A DNA stretch of 64,000 nucleotides from CADDZO01 sp035294145 (lineage in GTDB: Bacteria; Chloroflexota; Dormibacteria; Dormibacterales; Dormibacteraceae), in NCBI GenBank assembly GCA_035294145.1, contig DATGLL010000203.1, positions 19,660 through 83,659 on the forward strand, written 5' to 3'. The position numbers were made by a program, and so were the translations under genes. Below the pieces are notes generated by a model. The model worked only from the letters and a program-made list of their open reading frames with translations, ran no database searches and had not been told where the DNA came from. This document shows, one piece after another, positions 1 to 8,742 of this stretch; positions within the stretch are counted from its first letter, which is position 1, and each line of letters opens with the position of its first letter.

Positions 1-876
1 GATCAGCAGCGGCCGTCGCAGGAAGACGTTGGCGAAGAGGACGAGCGCCAGCAGCCCAGCCAGCGCCGTCTGTGCCAGGGTCGTCCACAGCCGCACGTGG
101 ATGTCGGTGTAGCCGGCGCCCCAGACCGCGCTGTCGTGGCCGGAAAGCAGGTCGTAGCGGCCCACGAACGCCGTCGCCCCCAGCACCAGCGCGATCCCGC
201 CCAGCATCGCCGAGAGGTGCGCCACCGCCGCCGGGGGCAGTCGCAGGTCGAAGGTGTCGCCACGCCACGCGTAGAGGCCCACGACCAGCAGGGTGACCAG
301 GAAGAGGAGCCCGGTCAGCCATCCCAGCAGGTCGTGGAGGAAGGGTAGGGTGAGCAGGTAGAAGCTGACGTCGAGGCCGAAGACTGGGTCCCTCATCCCC
401 GTGGCCACCGGGTGGAGGAAGAGCGCCAGGTGCTGCCAGTTCCCGCCGAGCGGGCCGGCCAGGATCAGGGCGATGGCGGCCGAGGCCCCGAGCCCGATCG
501 CCCCGGTGACGGTCCGCACCACCCGACGTCGGATGCCGACCGCTCGCAGGACCCGCCCGGTACGGTTGTGGAGGGCCACGATCACGTTCGCGGCCGAGAA
601 GAGGAAGGCCGCCGCCAAGCCGGCGAGGAAGAGCCAGAACTGCAGGAAAAACCGGGTGACGTAGACCTGGCGCAGGCCCAGGGCCGTGAACCACTGGACC
701 TCGGTCAAGGCGTTCACCAGGGGAGCGGTCAGGGCGATGACCAGGATCGCGGCCACCATGAAGGCCAGCCCGATCCAGAACCGCCGCGGGGGTCGCGGGA
801 GGCGTAGCTCACCGAACCCCCCCTCGACGGAGCCGGGGTTGAACGGCTCGAACGGCCCCCGATAGCGACGCGCCAT
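1..876 (-). CDS. UPF0182 family membrane protein (5' part, runs off left edge)
   Basis: Reading leftward from an ATG at 876, the frame stays open to base 1, so only the first 292 codons are present. The protein begins MARRYRGPFEPF and has successive hydrophobic segments at about residues 33-52, 75-100, 110-135, 160-190 and 205-230. The segments VQWFTALGLRQVY, FGLDVSFYLLTLPF and the later GAGYTDIHVRL are characteristic of the UPF0182 (COG1615) integral membrane family of actinobacteria, cyanobacteria and Chloroflexota. Family members are usually about 900-1000 residues, so most of the protein lies outside the window. Function is unknown. A TAAGCT hexamer ten bases before the ATG could be a -10 element. 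Confidence 0.85.
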   Translation of the reverse strand, partial: MARRYRGPFEPFNPGSVEGGFGELRLPRPPRRFWIGLAFMVAAILVIALTAPLVNALTEVQWFTALGLRQVYVTRFFLQFWLFLAGLAAAFLFSAANVIVALHNRTGRVLRAVGIRRRVVRTVTGAIGLGASAAIALILAGPLGGNWQHLALFLHPVATGMRDPVFGLDVSFYLLTLPFLHDLLGWLTGLLFLVTLLVVGLYAWRGDTFDLRLPPAAVAHLSAMLGGIALVLGATAFVGRYDLLSGHDSAVWGAGYTDIHVRLWTTLAQTALAGLLALVLFANVFLRRPLLI

Positions 877-994
877 CGCACTCGGAAGCTTAGTCCCTTC
901 GCCGGCCTAGCGGACGGGTCGCGTTTGCGCCCAGGCAGGAGCCAAAGGGTGGGCGAGATCGCCAGCGTCGGCCACGGCTGGCCCCCTGGCGGCC

Positions 995-2215
995 CTACCG
1001 CAGGTTCGCCGGGTCCAGGAGCTCCTCGCGGCGGACCTCCACGGGTTGGCGCGAGCGCATGATCTCGATCAGCTTCTTGCGTCCTTTGGGCGGCCCGATC
1101 ATGATCGCGCCCACCAGACGGTCCTCCTTGAAGAAGAGCTTGCGGAAGTACTTCTCCTCGAAGGAGTAGGTGCGCACCGACTCCAGCCCCGGCTGGACGT
1201 CCGGGGTCACCCCCATCACGGCCAGCGTGGAGCCGAACATCGTGGTGGTGTAGGTGGGGACGTCGAAGAATTCCTCGTCCTCCCCGGCCATGTTGTGGGC
1301 CGCTGTCCGCCCGTGGGCCTCGGCGTTGTCCCAGGTGCCCATCTGGTTGTGCTTGCCGACCATCTGGTCGAAGAAGACCGCCACATCCCCAGCCGCGTAC
1401 ACGTCGGGGGCAGCGGTGCGCAGACGGGAGTCGGTGACGATGCCGCGCTGGACCTCGATCCCGGTCCCTCGGACGGGCTCGACGTAGTAGTCCAGCCCGA
1501 CCCCGTAGGCGAGCATGTCGAACTCGACCCGTCGGCCGCACACGGTCTCCCCCAGGTAGCGGCCGTTGCGCCGGGACAGGCGCGCGATCTCGTCCTGGCA
1601 GATGAACTCCACCCCGGCCTCCTCGCCCAGGCGGTGGCAGAGCTGGCCTCCCTCGGCGTCGAGGACATAGCGCAGGAACCAGGGCCCGCGCATCAGCCAG
1701 GTCACCTTGGCCCGCCCCCGATAGGCGATCCCCTCGGCGAGCTCGTAGGCGATGAAGCTGCCGCCTAGGACCAGGACGTTCCGCGAGCGATCGGCCCGGT
1801 CGATGATGGCCCGGGTGTCGTCGAGGGTCTGGAACGAGTAGACGTGCTCGATCTCGTCGCTGCCCGGCCAGGGCGGGGGCTTGGGCCGGCCCCCGGTGGC
1901 GATGAGCAAGGCATCGTAGGCGAACTCCTGCCCACGGTTGGTGCGCACCACCCGCCCTCGGACGTCGATCTCGGTGGCCCAGGTCGAGAGGTGGAGTTCG
2001 ATGTCCTGGCGCTCGTAGTCGGCGAGCGTCCGCATCATCACCTTCTCCTCGCGGACCTGCCCGCGCAGGAAACGAGGAAGGGCGACCCGGTTGTAGAGCG
2101 GGTACGGCTCGGCCGCGATCATGACGATGGAGCAGTCGGCGTCCATCCTTCGCAGCTCCTCGGCGCAGGTCTGCCCGGCGATGCCGTTGCCGAGGATGAC
2201 GTAGCGACGGCTCAT
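995..2215 (-). CDS. FAD-dependent NAD(P)/FAD oxidoreductase
   Basis: A 406-residue flavoprotein of the pyridine nucleotide-disulfide oxidoreductase superfamily (NirB-N / ferredoxin-reductase-like branch). The N-terminal FAD motif is GNGIAG (about residues 9-14), a second Rossmann motif GGSFIAYE (about 151-158) fits NAD(P)H binding, and VYAAGDVAVF (about 272-281) is the C-terminal FAD-contact motif. No CxxxxC redox pair is seen, so it probably passes electrons directly to a partner such as a ferredoxin or other redox protein. It is the last gene of a leftward group: methyltransferase, GNAT, then this gene, with a 15-base gap after the GNAT. The substrate is not deducible. Confidence 0.85.
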   Translation of the reverse strand: MSRRYVILGNGIAGQTCAEELRRMDADCSIVMIAAEPYPLYNRVALPRFLRGQVREEKVMMRTLADYERQDIELHLSTWATEIDVRGRVVRTNRGQEFAYDALLIATGGRPKPPPWPGSDEIEHVYSFQTLDDTRAIIDRADRSRNVLVLGGSFIAYELAEGIAYRGRAKVTWLMRGPWFLRYVLDAEGGQLCHRLGEEAGVEFICQDEIARLSRRNGRYLGETVCGRRVEFDMLAYGVGLDYYVEPVRGTGIEVQRGIVTDSRLRTAAPDVYAAGDVAVFFDQMVGKHNQMGTWDNAEAHGRTAAHNMAGEDEEFFDVPTYTTTMFGSTLAVMGVTPDVQPGLESVRTYSFEEKYFRKLFFKEDRLVGAIMIGPPKGRKKLIEIMRSRQPVEVRREELLDPANLR

Positions 2216-2230
2216 GCGCCGCCCTGCAGC

Positions 2231-3076
2231 CTAGAGATCCAAGGCGTAGACGTAGGCACGTCCTTCATCATCGGCGAGATCGTATCCGACCTGGCGAAGG
2301 TCCTCGATCCCGGGGTGACGATCCGGGAGCAGGGCCGTTGCCCCGTGCAGCCCCTGGCCATCGGCCTCGAAGCGAAGGCCGATCATGAGCTCCTGGAGCG
2401 CTGCCCCCGAGCCGGCCACGAACGTCGCCAGCAGGCGCGACCGGAGGTCGGTCCGGAGCAGAGCCAGGGCTCGACCGCCTGGCCCCAGGCGCACCCGCCC
2501 CTCGCCAGCCAGCCGTTCCAGGAGGTCCGCATCCACGTCCACGACCGCGCTCCAGTCGGGGTTGACCCCCTGGTAGGCCTGGAGCGACTTCGCCATCTCC
2601 GGCTCCTGCCGCAGCCTGGCGGCGAGGGCGGCGCCCTCGCCAGGTCTGGCCAGGCGTGGAAGATCGTCCCCCTCCATCCGTCCGGCGTTCCAGACCGCGC
2701 ATGCGGTCACCAATCGGAAGCCTTCGGAGGCGAAGAGACGGCTGGCCGCCTCGCTGTCGGTGTAGAGCCGGACCTGCCGAAGGCCCAAGCTCCTGGCCTG
2801 CTCCAGAGCCTGCCGCAGCATCGACCGGGCGATGCCCCGGCGGCGATGGGTGGAGGCAACCCGCAGCCCCTCGTAGAGCGCGATCCCGGGGGCGATCGGT
2901 CGGAGGCGCTGCACCCCCACCACCTCCCCCTCCACCTCCGCCGCCTGGAAGGTGCCGCCGGGGTCCGCGACCCAGGCGTCGAAGACCTCCGGGAGGTAGT
3001 CCCTTCCCCCCCAGACGTCACGCGTGATCTCCAGGATCCGATCACGGTCCGCCGGCCGGACCGGGCGCAGCGTCAC
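2231..3076 (-). CDS. GNAT family N-acetyltransferase
   Basis: A 281-residue protein beginning MTLRPVRPADRDRILEI, the usual first strand and helix of a GNAT fold. The acetyl-CoA pyrophosphate-binding loop is THRRRGIARSML (about residues 74-85), followed by the typical SEAASRLFASEGF segment (about 107-119). About 140 further residues follow with little recognisable similarity; they may be a second, degenerate GNAT-like half. The ATG overlaps the stop of the upstream methyltransferase gene as ATGA, so the two are probably translationally coupled. The acceptor is unknown. Confidence 0.8.
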   Translation of the reverse strand: MTLRPVRPADRDRILEITRDVWGGRDYLPEVFDAWVADPGGTFQAAEVEGEVVGVQRLRPIAPGIALYEGLRVASTHRRRGIARSMLRQALEQARSLGLRQVRLYTDSEAASRLFASEGFRLVTACAVWNAGRMEGDDLPRLARPGEGAALAARLRQEPEMAKSLQAYQGVNPDWSAVVDVDADLLERLAGEGRVRLGPGGRALALLRTDLRSRLLATFVAGSGAALQELMIGLRFEADGQGLHGATALLPDRHPGIEDLRQVGYDLADDEGRAYVYALDL

Positions 3077-3855
3077 CTCCTCGGTTGCCAGTGGAGGACC
3101 CCCGAAGTCATGGTGCCACCATCGTGGACCCAGGTCCCGTCCCGGTCACGGCGCAGGTTGGCCTTGAGCCAGGCGCGCCCCCGGGCCTCGTCCCAGCTCG
3201 ACCCCAGCCGCTCCCGGCAGTCGTCCACGGCTGCCTCCAACGACTCGAAGCGGTGGAAGACGGGGTAGGTGAACATGGCAAGGTCGGGCGCGATCCCCAT
3301 CTGGCGCAGGAGCAGGAAGGCGTCACGCAGCCGCGGCTCCCGTCCCTCCACCCCGGCTGCGGCCGCGAGCAGGGTCGCCGGGTGACGGTGGGGCTCGTCC
3401 CGGAGGACGATGAAGACCCGTTCCCGGCCTGCTCGCTCCAGCTTCTCGATGAAGGGGACCACGTCAGCGACCGCGTACAGGACGTGGACGCAGATCACCA
3501 GGTCGGCCGGGGCGGGGTCGGCGTCCTCCCAGGTGCTGCCGATCACGGTCAGGTTGTCGGCGGGTGGGATCAGTTCACGCATGGCCGGAGAGGGTTCGAC
3601 CGCGGTCACCCAGTCCAGCCGTCGGACCAGCTGGGCCACATGCCGCCCCGTCCCCGCGCCCACGTCGATGAGGGTCCTGGTCGGTCCCAGCCAGGGCTCC
3701 AGGAACTGGAGGAAGGGGTCCGCCTGCCCCCTCATCGAGAGCGCGTAGCGATGGGCACGACGGTCCCAGAAGGCCTCGCCGTGAGCGGCGGGCCAGCGGG
3801 CCTCGACCAGCCTCCGCCAGTGGGCCGCCCAGTCCAGCTCGAGCACCGGGTCCAC
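3073..3855 (-). CDS. Class I SAM-dependent methyltransferase
   Basis: A 260-residue protein starting with GTG. Motif I is LIDVGAGTGRHVAQL (about residues 63-77), followed by the acidic post-I motif TAVEPS (about 84-89) and motif IV-like ADLVICVHVLY. This is a Rossmann methyltransferase; nothing in it identifies the substrate. It is the first gene of a leftward operon, overlapping the downstream GNAT by four bases. It faces the ThyX-like gene across a 164-base intergenic region with DnaA-box-like repeats. A CATAGA hexamer lies just upstream of the GTG. Confidence 0.8.
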   Translation of the reverse strand: MDPVLELDWAAHWRRLVEARWPAAHGEAFWDRRAHRYALSMRGQADPFLQFLEPWLGPTRTLIDVGAGTGRHVAQLVRRLDWVTAVEPSPAMRELIPPADNLTVIGSTWEDADPAPADLVICVHVLYAVADVVPFIEKLERAGRERVFIVLRDEPHRHPATLLAAAAGVEGREPRLRDAFLLLRQMGIAPDLAMFTYPVFHRFESLEAAVDDCRERLGSSWDEARGRAWLKANLRRDRDGTWVHDGGTMTSGVLHWQPRR

Positions 3856-3907
3856 CAGGCTCTATGTTGCCAACCTCTCCCCGCCCCGAGCCGGCGGACC
3901 GAGCAGA

Positions 3908-3977
3908 TTGTCCACGTCATCCACAGGGTTCTCCACAAAGCCCCAAGATGCAGGTTGAAGATTGGAGATCATCCACA
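3908..3977. promoter_or_regulatory. Cluster of DnaA-box-like 9-mers
   Basis: Four similar 9-mers lie within 70 bases of the divergent intergenic region: TTGTCCACG at 3908-3916, TCATCCACA at 3917-3925, TTCTCCACA at 3929-3937 and TCATCCACA at 3969-3977. Each is one mismatch from TTATCCACA or the high-GC form TTGTCCACA. A weaker reverse copy, TGTGGGTCA, is at 3981-3989. The surroundings are AT-rich for this genome. No dnaA or dnaN gene is present, so a DnaA-controlled promoter is at least as likely as an origin. Confidence 0.5.
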
Positions 3978-4007
3978 ACATGTGGGTCATGAACCGTTTC
4001 CCTGAGG

Positions 4008-4013
4008 TAGAAT
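4008..4013 (+). promoter_or_regulatory. -10 element of a probable leaderless promoter
   Basis: TAGAAT ends six bases before the GTG at 4020, leaving no room for a ribosome binding site. The same TAGAATCAGCCGG string precedes the GTG at 25033. Confidence 0.55.
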
Positions 4014-4019
4014 CAGCCG

Positions 4020-5624
4020 GTGCGGCCAGATCCGACCTCGCCGGCGGAGTTCACCCCGGCCGAGCGGCGACGGCTCGCGCCCTACTGCACCAACCTGGAC
4101 GGCCGGGTCTTCGCGCTGCGCAACCTGCCCGAGGTCGTCTGCGGGGCGCTCTTCAGTCGGTACTCACGAACGGCGAGGAGCCTGCGCCGTGTGCTCCTGG
4201 ACGAGTTCCTAGGGCCTGCCTCCCTGGAGCCGGGACCGCCAGAGGTGGCCGAGGAGAAGGCGCAGGTGGACCGCGACCGGGCCGAGAGCTTCTACCGCCG
4301 GGTCTTGGTGGAGTACGGGGATGACTCGGTGGCCGAGCTGGCCGGGGCTCACCTCGCCCTGGAGCAGGTCTCGATCCTGGCCGCCAAGGCCCTGGAGGAC
4401 TCCCGGATCGGGCTCTCGCCGCTGGAGAAGTCCACCCGCTACGTCCGCTTCGATCGTCGGGGACCGGATGGGCGCTTCCCCTACCATCGTGGCCCGGAGC
4501 TGGAGCACCCCGCCTACGAGCCCGCGGCCGAGGCGCTGTTCACCGCCTACGCCGAGCTGTTGCCCCCGCTGCTGGAGCGGGTGCGCGCCGAGTATCCGCC
4601 GGAGGCAGGGGAGACGGAGCGAGCGTGGCGATCGGCCACCCAGGCGCGGGCTCTGGATCTGCTGCGCGGCCTGCTGCCTGCCGGCGCCCTGACCAACCTC
4701 GGCCTCTACGGCAATGGCCGGGCCTTCGAGTACCTCTTGATCAAGCTCGCCGCCTCGGAGCTCCCGGAGTGCCGGGCCCTGGCCGAGGATATGTACGCTG
4801 AGCTCCGCCAGGTGATCCCCGCCTTCGTACGCCGGGCGCGAAGTCAGCAGCACGGCCGGCCGGCGGTCGCCTACCTGGAGCAGAGCCGAGACCGCGTGGC
4901 CGCGCTCGCTCCCCGCGGTGGCCCCCGGACCTCACCGCTCGTCCCGGTGCGCCTGGTCGACTATGAGCCTGAGGCCGAGCGCAAGGTGCTGGCGGCGGCG
5001 CTCTTCCCGCACTCCGATCAACCCCTGGAGCAGCTCGGTCGGGCGGAGGTCGACCTCGATCGGGTCCTGGCCGCGCTCATGGAGGCCCGGCGCAACCGTC
5101 GCCATCGTCCCCCGCGCGCCCTCGAGCACGTGCACTACACCTTCGAGCTGGTCGCCAACTTCGGTGCCTACCGCGACCTTCAGCGCCACCGCATGCTCAC
5201 CCAGGACCGTCAGCTGCTCGGGGTCGACCTCGGCTACGACCTGCCCCCCGACCTGCGCCGCTATGGGCTCGACGCCCGCTTCCGCGCAGCCGTGGAGAAG
5301 GCCGCCGCCGCCCAGCGGGCGCTGGCCACCGACCTCGGGCCGGTGCTGGCTCAGTACGTCGTCCCCCTCGCCTATCGCGTCCGCTGGTACATGCGGCTCA
5401 GCCTGCGGGAGGTCTATCACTTGTGCGAGCTGCGAACCGGCGTCCAGGGGCACCCGGACTACCGCCAGGTGGCGCAGGAGATGTTCCGGGAGGTACAGCG
5501 GGTGCACCCGCGCCTGGCCGCCTATGCGCGCTTCGTGGACCTGGAGCCGACCGGGGAGCTAGAGCGCCGGGCGGCCGAGCGTCGCCTCGACGACAAGCTC
5601 GCCGGACGTGGGCACGACCCCTGA
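4020..5624 (+). CDS. ThyX-like protein with duplicated fold
   Basis: A 534-residue protein of the flavin-dependent thymidylate synthase superfamily, about twice the usual ThyX length of 220-280. The N-terminal half carries SRIGLSPLEKSTRYVRF (about residues 127-143), resembling the ThyX segment that normally reads RHRxxSxNExSxRY. The C-terminal half carries a true-looking LQRHRMLTQDRQLL (about 387-400) and ends with ThyX-like LREVYHLCELRTG. ThyX makes dTMP from dUMP with methylene-tetrahydrofolate and FAD; whether this long version does so is unproven. The GTG is chosen because TAGAAT lies six bases upstream. The DnaA-like boxes just upstream fit a nucleotide or replication role. Confidence 0.75.
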   Translation: MRPDPTSPAEFTPAERRRLAPYCTNLDGRVFALRNLPEVVCGALFSRYSRTARSLRRVLLDEFLGPASLEPGPPEVAEEKAQVDRDRAESFYRRVLVEYGDDSVAELAGAHLALEQVSILAAKALEDSRIGLSPLEKSTRYVRFDRRGPDGRFPYHRGPELEHPAYEPAAEALFTAYAELLPPLLERVRAEYPPEAGETERAWRSATQARALDLLRGLLPAGALTNLGLYGNGRAFEYLLIKLAASELPECRALAEDMYAELRQVIPAFVRRARSQQHGRPAVAYLEQSRDRVAALAPRGGPRTSPLVPVRLVDYEPEAERKVLAAALFPHSDQPLEQLGRAEVDLDRVLAALMEARRNRRHRPPRALEHVHYTFELVANFGAYRDLQRHRMLTQDRQLLGVDLGYDLPPDLRRYGLDARFRAAVEKAAAAQRALATDLGPVLAQYVVPLAYRVRWYMRLSLREVYHLCELRTGVQGHPDYRQVAQEMFREVQRVHPRLAAYARFVDLEPTGELERRAAERRLDDKLAGRGHDP

Positions 5625-5702
5625 CCGGGCCGCCCTTCCTCGCCGCGTGGCCGAGGTCAGGCGACCCGCTCGACCGGATACGCTTGCAGCCATGTCGGGC
5701 GC

Positions 5703-7358
5703 GTGCTCGGGGCCGAGCTCGTGGCCGAGGTAGCTCCTACGGGAGAGCTGCTCGCCTTGGCCCTCCGACGGGTGGAGGCGGGGCCGATCTTCACCCTGAA
5801 CGGCGGCCACTTGTGGGGCCTCTACCTCGGCGCCCAGCGGCGGGGGGTGGCCATGGTGGACGTTCGCCACGAGCAGACCGCTGGCTTCGCCGCCGAGGGA
5901 TGGGCCAGGATCACCCGTCGCTGCGGGGTGGCGGCCCTGACCGCTGGCCCGGGGGTGACCAACGCGATCTCGGCCATAGTCACCGCCTACCAGAACGACA
6001 GCCCGGTGCTGTTCCTCGGCGGGCGGGCACCGAGCTCGCGCTGGGGGATGGGGTCGCTCCAGGAGCTCGACCACCTTCCCCTGGTAAGCAGCGTCACCCG
6101 GTCGGCCCGGACCATCTCCTCGGCTGCGGAGGCCTACCCGGCCCTGCTCGAGGCGGCGCGCACGGCCCTGGGCGGTCGCACCGGCCCGGCATTCGTGGAT
6201 GTCCCGGTCGACGTCTTCCTGGCCGGGGCCGAGATCCCGGACGAGGGGGCGGTGGGGAGGGTCCCCACCGGCCTTCCGGAGGCCGATCCCGACCAGGTCC
6301 GGCTCGTGGCGCGGATGCTGCGACAGGCTCGACGCCCTGCGATCGTGGCCGGCAGCACCGTGTGGTGGGCCCACGCCGAGGAGGAGCTGGTGCGGCTGGC
6401 CGAGGCTGCCGCGGTTCCGGTCGTGCTCAACGGGATGGCACGCGGGATGCTGCCGCCGTTCCATCCGCTCTTCGCCTCGCGCGCCCGGGAGGTGGCGCTC
6501 GGGCAGGCGGACCTGATCCTCGTGGTTGGGGCCCCGCTCGACTTTCGGCTCAACTTCGGGCAGCCGCCCCTGTTCCCGAAGGAGGCCGCGGTTGCCTACG
6601 TCGATGTCGACGGCTTCCGGAAACCCCGCCCCGGGCCGGCCCTCCTGGGTGACGTCAGGACCACCTTGGCTCGGCTTGCCGAGGCCGCCGTGCCCGCTCA
6701 GAGCAGGAGTGAGCGGGAGGCCTGGGTCGAGCGGGTGGCCGACCGGGCGGCGGCGGCTCGCGCCGCCGACGCCGAGCTGGCGGCCGCCGGCGGGTCGCCG
6801 GTCCACCCGGCTCGGCTGGTCGCCGAGGTCGAGCGCTTCGTCGACCCTGACGCGATCCTGGTCGGCGATGGTGGCGACGTTGTCTCCTTCGCCGGCCGCC
6901 TGATCCACCGCCGGCGGCCGGGGCTCTGGATCGACGGCGGTGCCTTCGGCTGCCTGGGCTCGGGCCTCGGCTACGCCCTCGCCGCCAAGCTCGCCCATCC
7001 TCAGCGCCAGGTGGTCGTGATCGCCGGCGATGGCGCCTTCGGCTTCTCGGCGATGGAGTTCGACACCTTGGTCAGGCACCGGCTCCCGGTCGTGTGCGTG
7101 ATTGGCAACAATGGCATCTGGGGGTTGGAGAAGCATCCGATGCAGCGCTTGCTGGGGGTCTCGCTGCTGACCGACCTGGCCCCGGGGACACGGTACGATC
7201 GCGTGGTCGAGGGGTTGGGGGGCCATGGGGAGCTGGTGGAGCATCCGGAGGGCATCGCGCCAGCGCTGGATCGTGCCTTCCGCTCGGGGGCGCCGGCCTG
7301 CGTGAACGTGCTCTGCGATCCCCGGATCGAGTACCCTCGATCCTCACCGTTGCTCTGA
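5703..7358 (+). CDS. Thiamine diphosphate-dependent enzyme, acetolactate synthase-like
   Basis: A 551-residue protein with the three-domain plan of ThDP enzymes. The N-terminal Pyr domain has the catalytic glutamate in RHEQTAGFAAEGWAR (about residues 58-72) and AGPGVTNA; the C-terminal PP domain has the cofactor motif GDGAFGFSAMEF with NN near residue 470. The signature fits acetolactate synthase large-subunit-like or 2-hydroxyacyl-CoA lyase-like proteins. No small regulatory subunit follows and no ilvC or ilvD is near, so true IlvB is doubtful. The start is the GTG at 5703; an ATG at 5692 is in another frame and stops after 13 codons. Glutamate dehydrogenase follows after three bases. Confidence 0.8.
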   Translation: MLGAELVAEVAPTGELLALALRRVEAGPIFTLNGGHLWGLYLGAQRRGVAMVDVRHEQTAGFAAEGWARITRRCGVAALTAGPGVTNAISAIVTAYQNDSPVLFLGGRAPSSRWGMGSLQELDHLPLVSSVTRSARTISSAAEAYPALLEAARTALGGRTGPAFVDVPVDVFLAGAEIPDEGAVGRVPTGLPEADPDQVRLVARMLRQARRPAIVAGSTVWWAHAEEELVRLAEAAAVPVVLNGMARGMLPPFHPLFASRAREVALGQADLILVVGAPLDFRLNFGQPPLFPKEAAVAYVDVDGFRKPRPGPALLGDVRTTLARLAEAAVPAQSRSEREAWVERVADRAAAARAADAELAAAGGSPVHPARLVAEVERFVDPDAILVGDGGDVVSFAGRLIHRRRPGLWIDGGAFGCLGSGLGYALAAKLAHPQRQVVVIAGDGAFGFSAMEFDTLVRHRLPVVCVIGNNGIWGLEKHPMQRLLGVSLLTDLAPGTRYDRVVEGLGGHGELVEHPEGIAPALDRAFRSGAPACVNVLCDPRIEYPRSSPLL

Positions 7359-7361
7359 ACC

Positions 7362-8636
7362 ATGGCTCCCACGCCGACCGACCGACCGGAAGAGGCCGAC
7401 GCCTGGCGGACGGCGCAGCGGCAGTTCGACCAGGCGGCGGAGCTTGTCGACCTCGAGCCCGAGCTACGGTGCGTCCTGCGCGAGGTCCAGCGCGAGTTCA
7501 CCTGTCACTTCCCGGTGCGGATGGACGACGGCCGGGTCGAGGTCTTCACCGGCTATCGGGTCCAGCACAACATCCACCGTGGCCCGGCCAAGGGCGGCAT
7601 CCGCTACCACCCCGACGTCTCCTTGGACGAGGTGAAGGCGCTGGCCATGTGGATGACCTGGAAGTGCGCTGTGGTCGACATCCCCTTTGGAGGGGCGAAG
7701 GGGGGCGTGGTCGTGGATCCGCGCCGCCTCAGCGTCCACGAGCTGGAGCGCCTCACGCGCCGCTTTGCCACCGAGATCGCGATCCTGATCGGGCCTGAAC
7801 GGGACATCCCGGCTCCCGACGTCAACACTGACGCCCAGGTGATGGCCTGGATCATGGACACCATCTCCATGCACACCGGGTACTCGGTGCCGGCCACCGT
7901 GACCGGCAAGCCGGTCGAGGTCGGGGGCTCCTTAGGACGAGTGGAGGCCACCGGTCGGGGGGTGGCGATCTGCGCCCTGGCGGCGATGCAGCACCTGGGC
8001 ATGCGGCCCCATGCGGTCAAGGTGGCGGTGCAAGGCTTTGGCAACGTCGGTAGCGTCTCGGCGCGCCTGCTGGAGGAGGTGGGCTGCTCGGTGGTCGCGG
8101 TCTCCGACCAGTACGGTGGGGTCTGCAACCCCAGGGGGCTCCCGGTGCGGCGGCTGGTCGAGCACTGCCGGCGGGAGGGGCGCCTCCAGGGCTTCCCGGG
8201 AGGCGAGGAGATCCCTCCCGACGGCCCGCTCACGGTCGATTGCGACCTGCTGGTCCCGGCCGCCCTTGGCAACCAGATCACCTCCCGCAACGCGGGTGAG
8301 GTGCGGGCCAGGTTGATCGTGGAGGGCGCCAACGGGCCGACCACTCCTGAGGCCGACGAGATCCTGCGCGACCGCGGGGTCTTCCTGGTCCCGGACATCC
8401 TGGCCAACGCCGGCGGGGTGACCGTCAGCTACTTCGAGTGGGTGCAGGACCTGCAGTCGTTCTTCTGGTCCGAGCACGAGGTCAACCAGAAGCTTCGGGC
8501 GGTCATGCAACGGGCTTTCCAGCAGGTGCTGGCGGTGAGCCAGCGGCGTGGCCTCTCGATGCGCATGGCGGCGTACGTGCAGGCGGTGCAGCGAGTGGCG
8601 GCCGCCACGCGAGAGCGCGGCCTGTATCCCTGCTGA
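7362..8636 (+). CDS. gdhA: Glutamate dehydrogenase (Glu/Leu/Phe/Val dehydrogenase family)
   Basis: A 424-residue enzyme of the hexameric glutamate dehydrogenase type, interconverting glutamate and 2-oxoglutarate plus ammonium. The substrate-binding stretch KGGIRYHPDVSLDEVKALA and the catalytic-lysine segment MTWKCAVVDIPFGGAKGG are intact (about residues 74-115). The nucleotide-binding motif is VQGFGNVGSVSA (about 225-236), and NAGGVTVSYFEW near residue 350 is typical of the family. It starts three bases after the ThDP enzyme stop, so the two are probably cotranscribed. Coenzyme preference cannot be decided by eye. Confidence 0.9.
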   Translation: MAPTPTDRPEEADAWRTAQRQFDQAAELVDLEPELRCVLREVQREFTCHFPVRMDDGRVEVFTGYRVQHNIHRGPAKGGIRYHPDVSLDEVKALAMWMTWKCAVVDIPFGGAKGGVVVDPRRLSVHELERLTRRFATEIAILIGPERDIPAPDVNTDAQVMAWIMDTISMHTGYSVPATVTGKPVEVGGSLGRVEATGRGVAICALAAMQHLGMRPHAVKVAVQGFGNVGSVSARLLEEVGCSVVAVSDQYGGVCNPRGLPVRRLVEHCRREGRLQGFPGGEEIPPDGPLTVDCDLLVPAALGNQITSRNAGEVRARLIVEGANGPTTPEADEILRDRGVFLVPDILANAGGVTVSYFEWVQDLQSFFWSEHEVNQKLRAVMQRAFQQVLAVSQRRGLSMRMAAYVQAVQRVAAATRERGLYPC

Positions 8637-8742
8637 GGAGGCAGGCCCGGCGGCATCGACCTCGGTGGTCCGCCCTCGCCTCCATGCACCCCGGATCCCT
8701 GGAGGGCACGGGGACTGCCTCGGCCTGGCCCTGAGGGCCAGG

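Noticed and set aside
1844..3268. Long open frame on the plus strand (474 codons)
   Set aside because: It lies antisense to the GNAT and oxidoreductase genes, which have clear domains. Long antisense frames are expected at about 70% G+C; the same holds for 5559-7244(-), 7932-9098(-), 9197-10786(+) and 45053-46747(+).
3856..4019. Origin of replication
   Set aside because: DnaA-like boxes are present, but no dnaA, dnaN, rpmH or similar genes surround them, so only a box cluster is called.
5692..5733. ATG as start of the ThDP enzyme
   Set aside because: It is in another frame and meets a stop after 13 codons; the GTG at 5703 is in the enzyme's frame.
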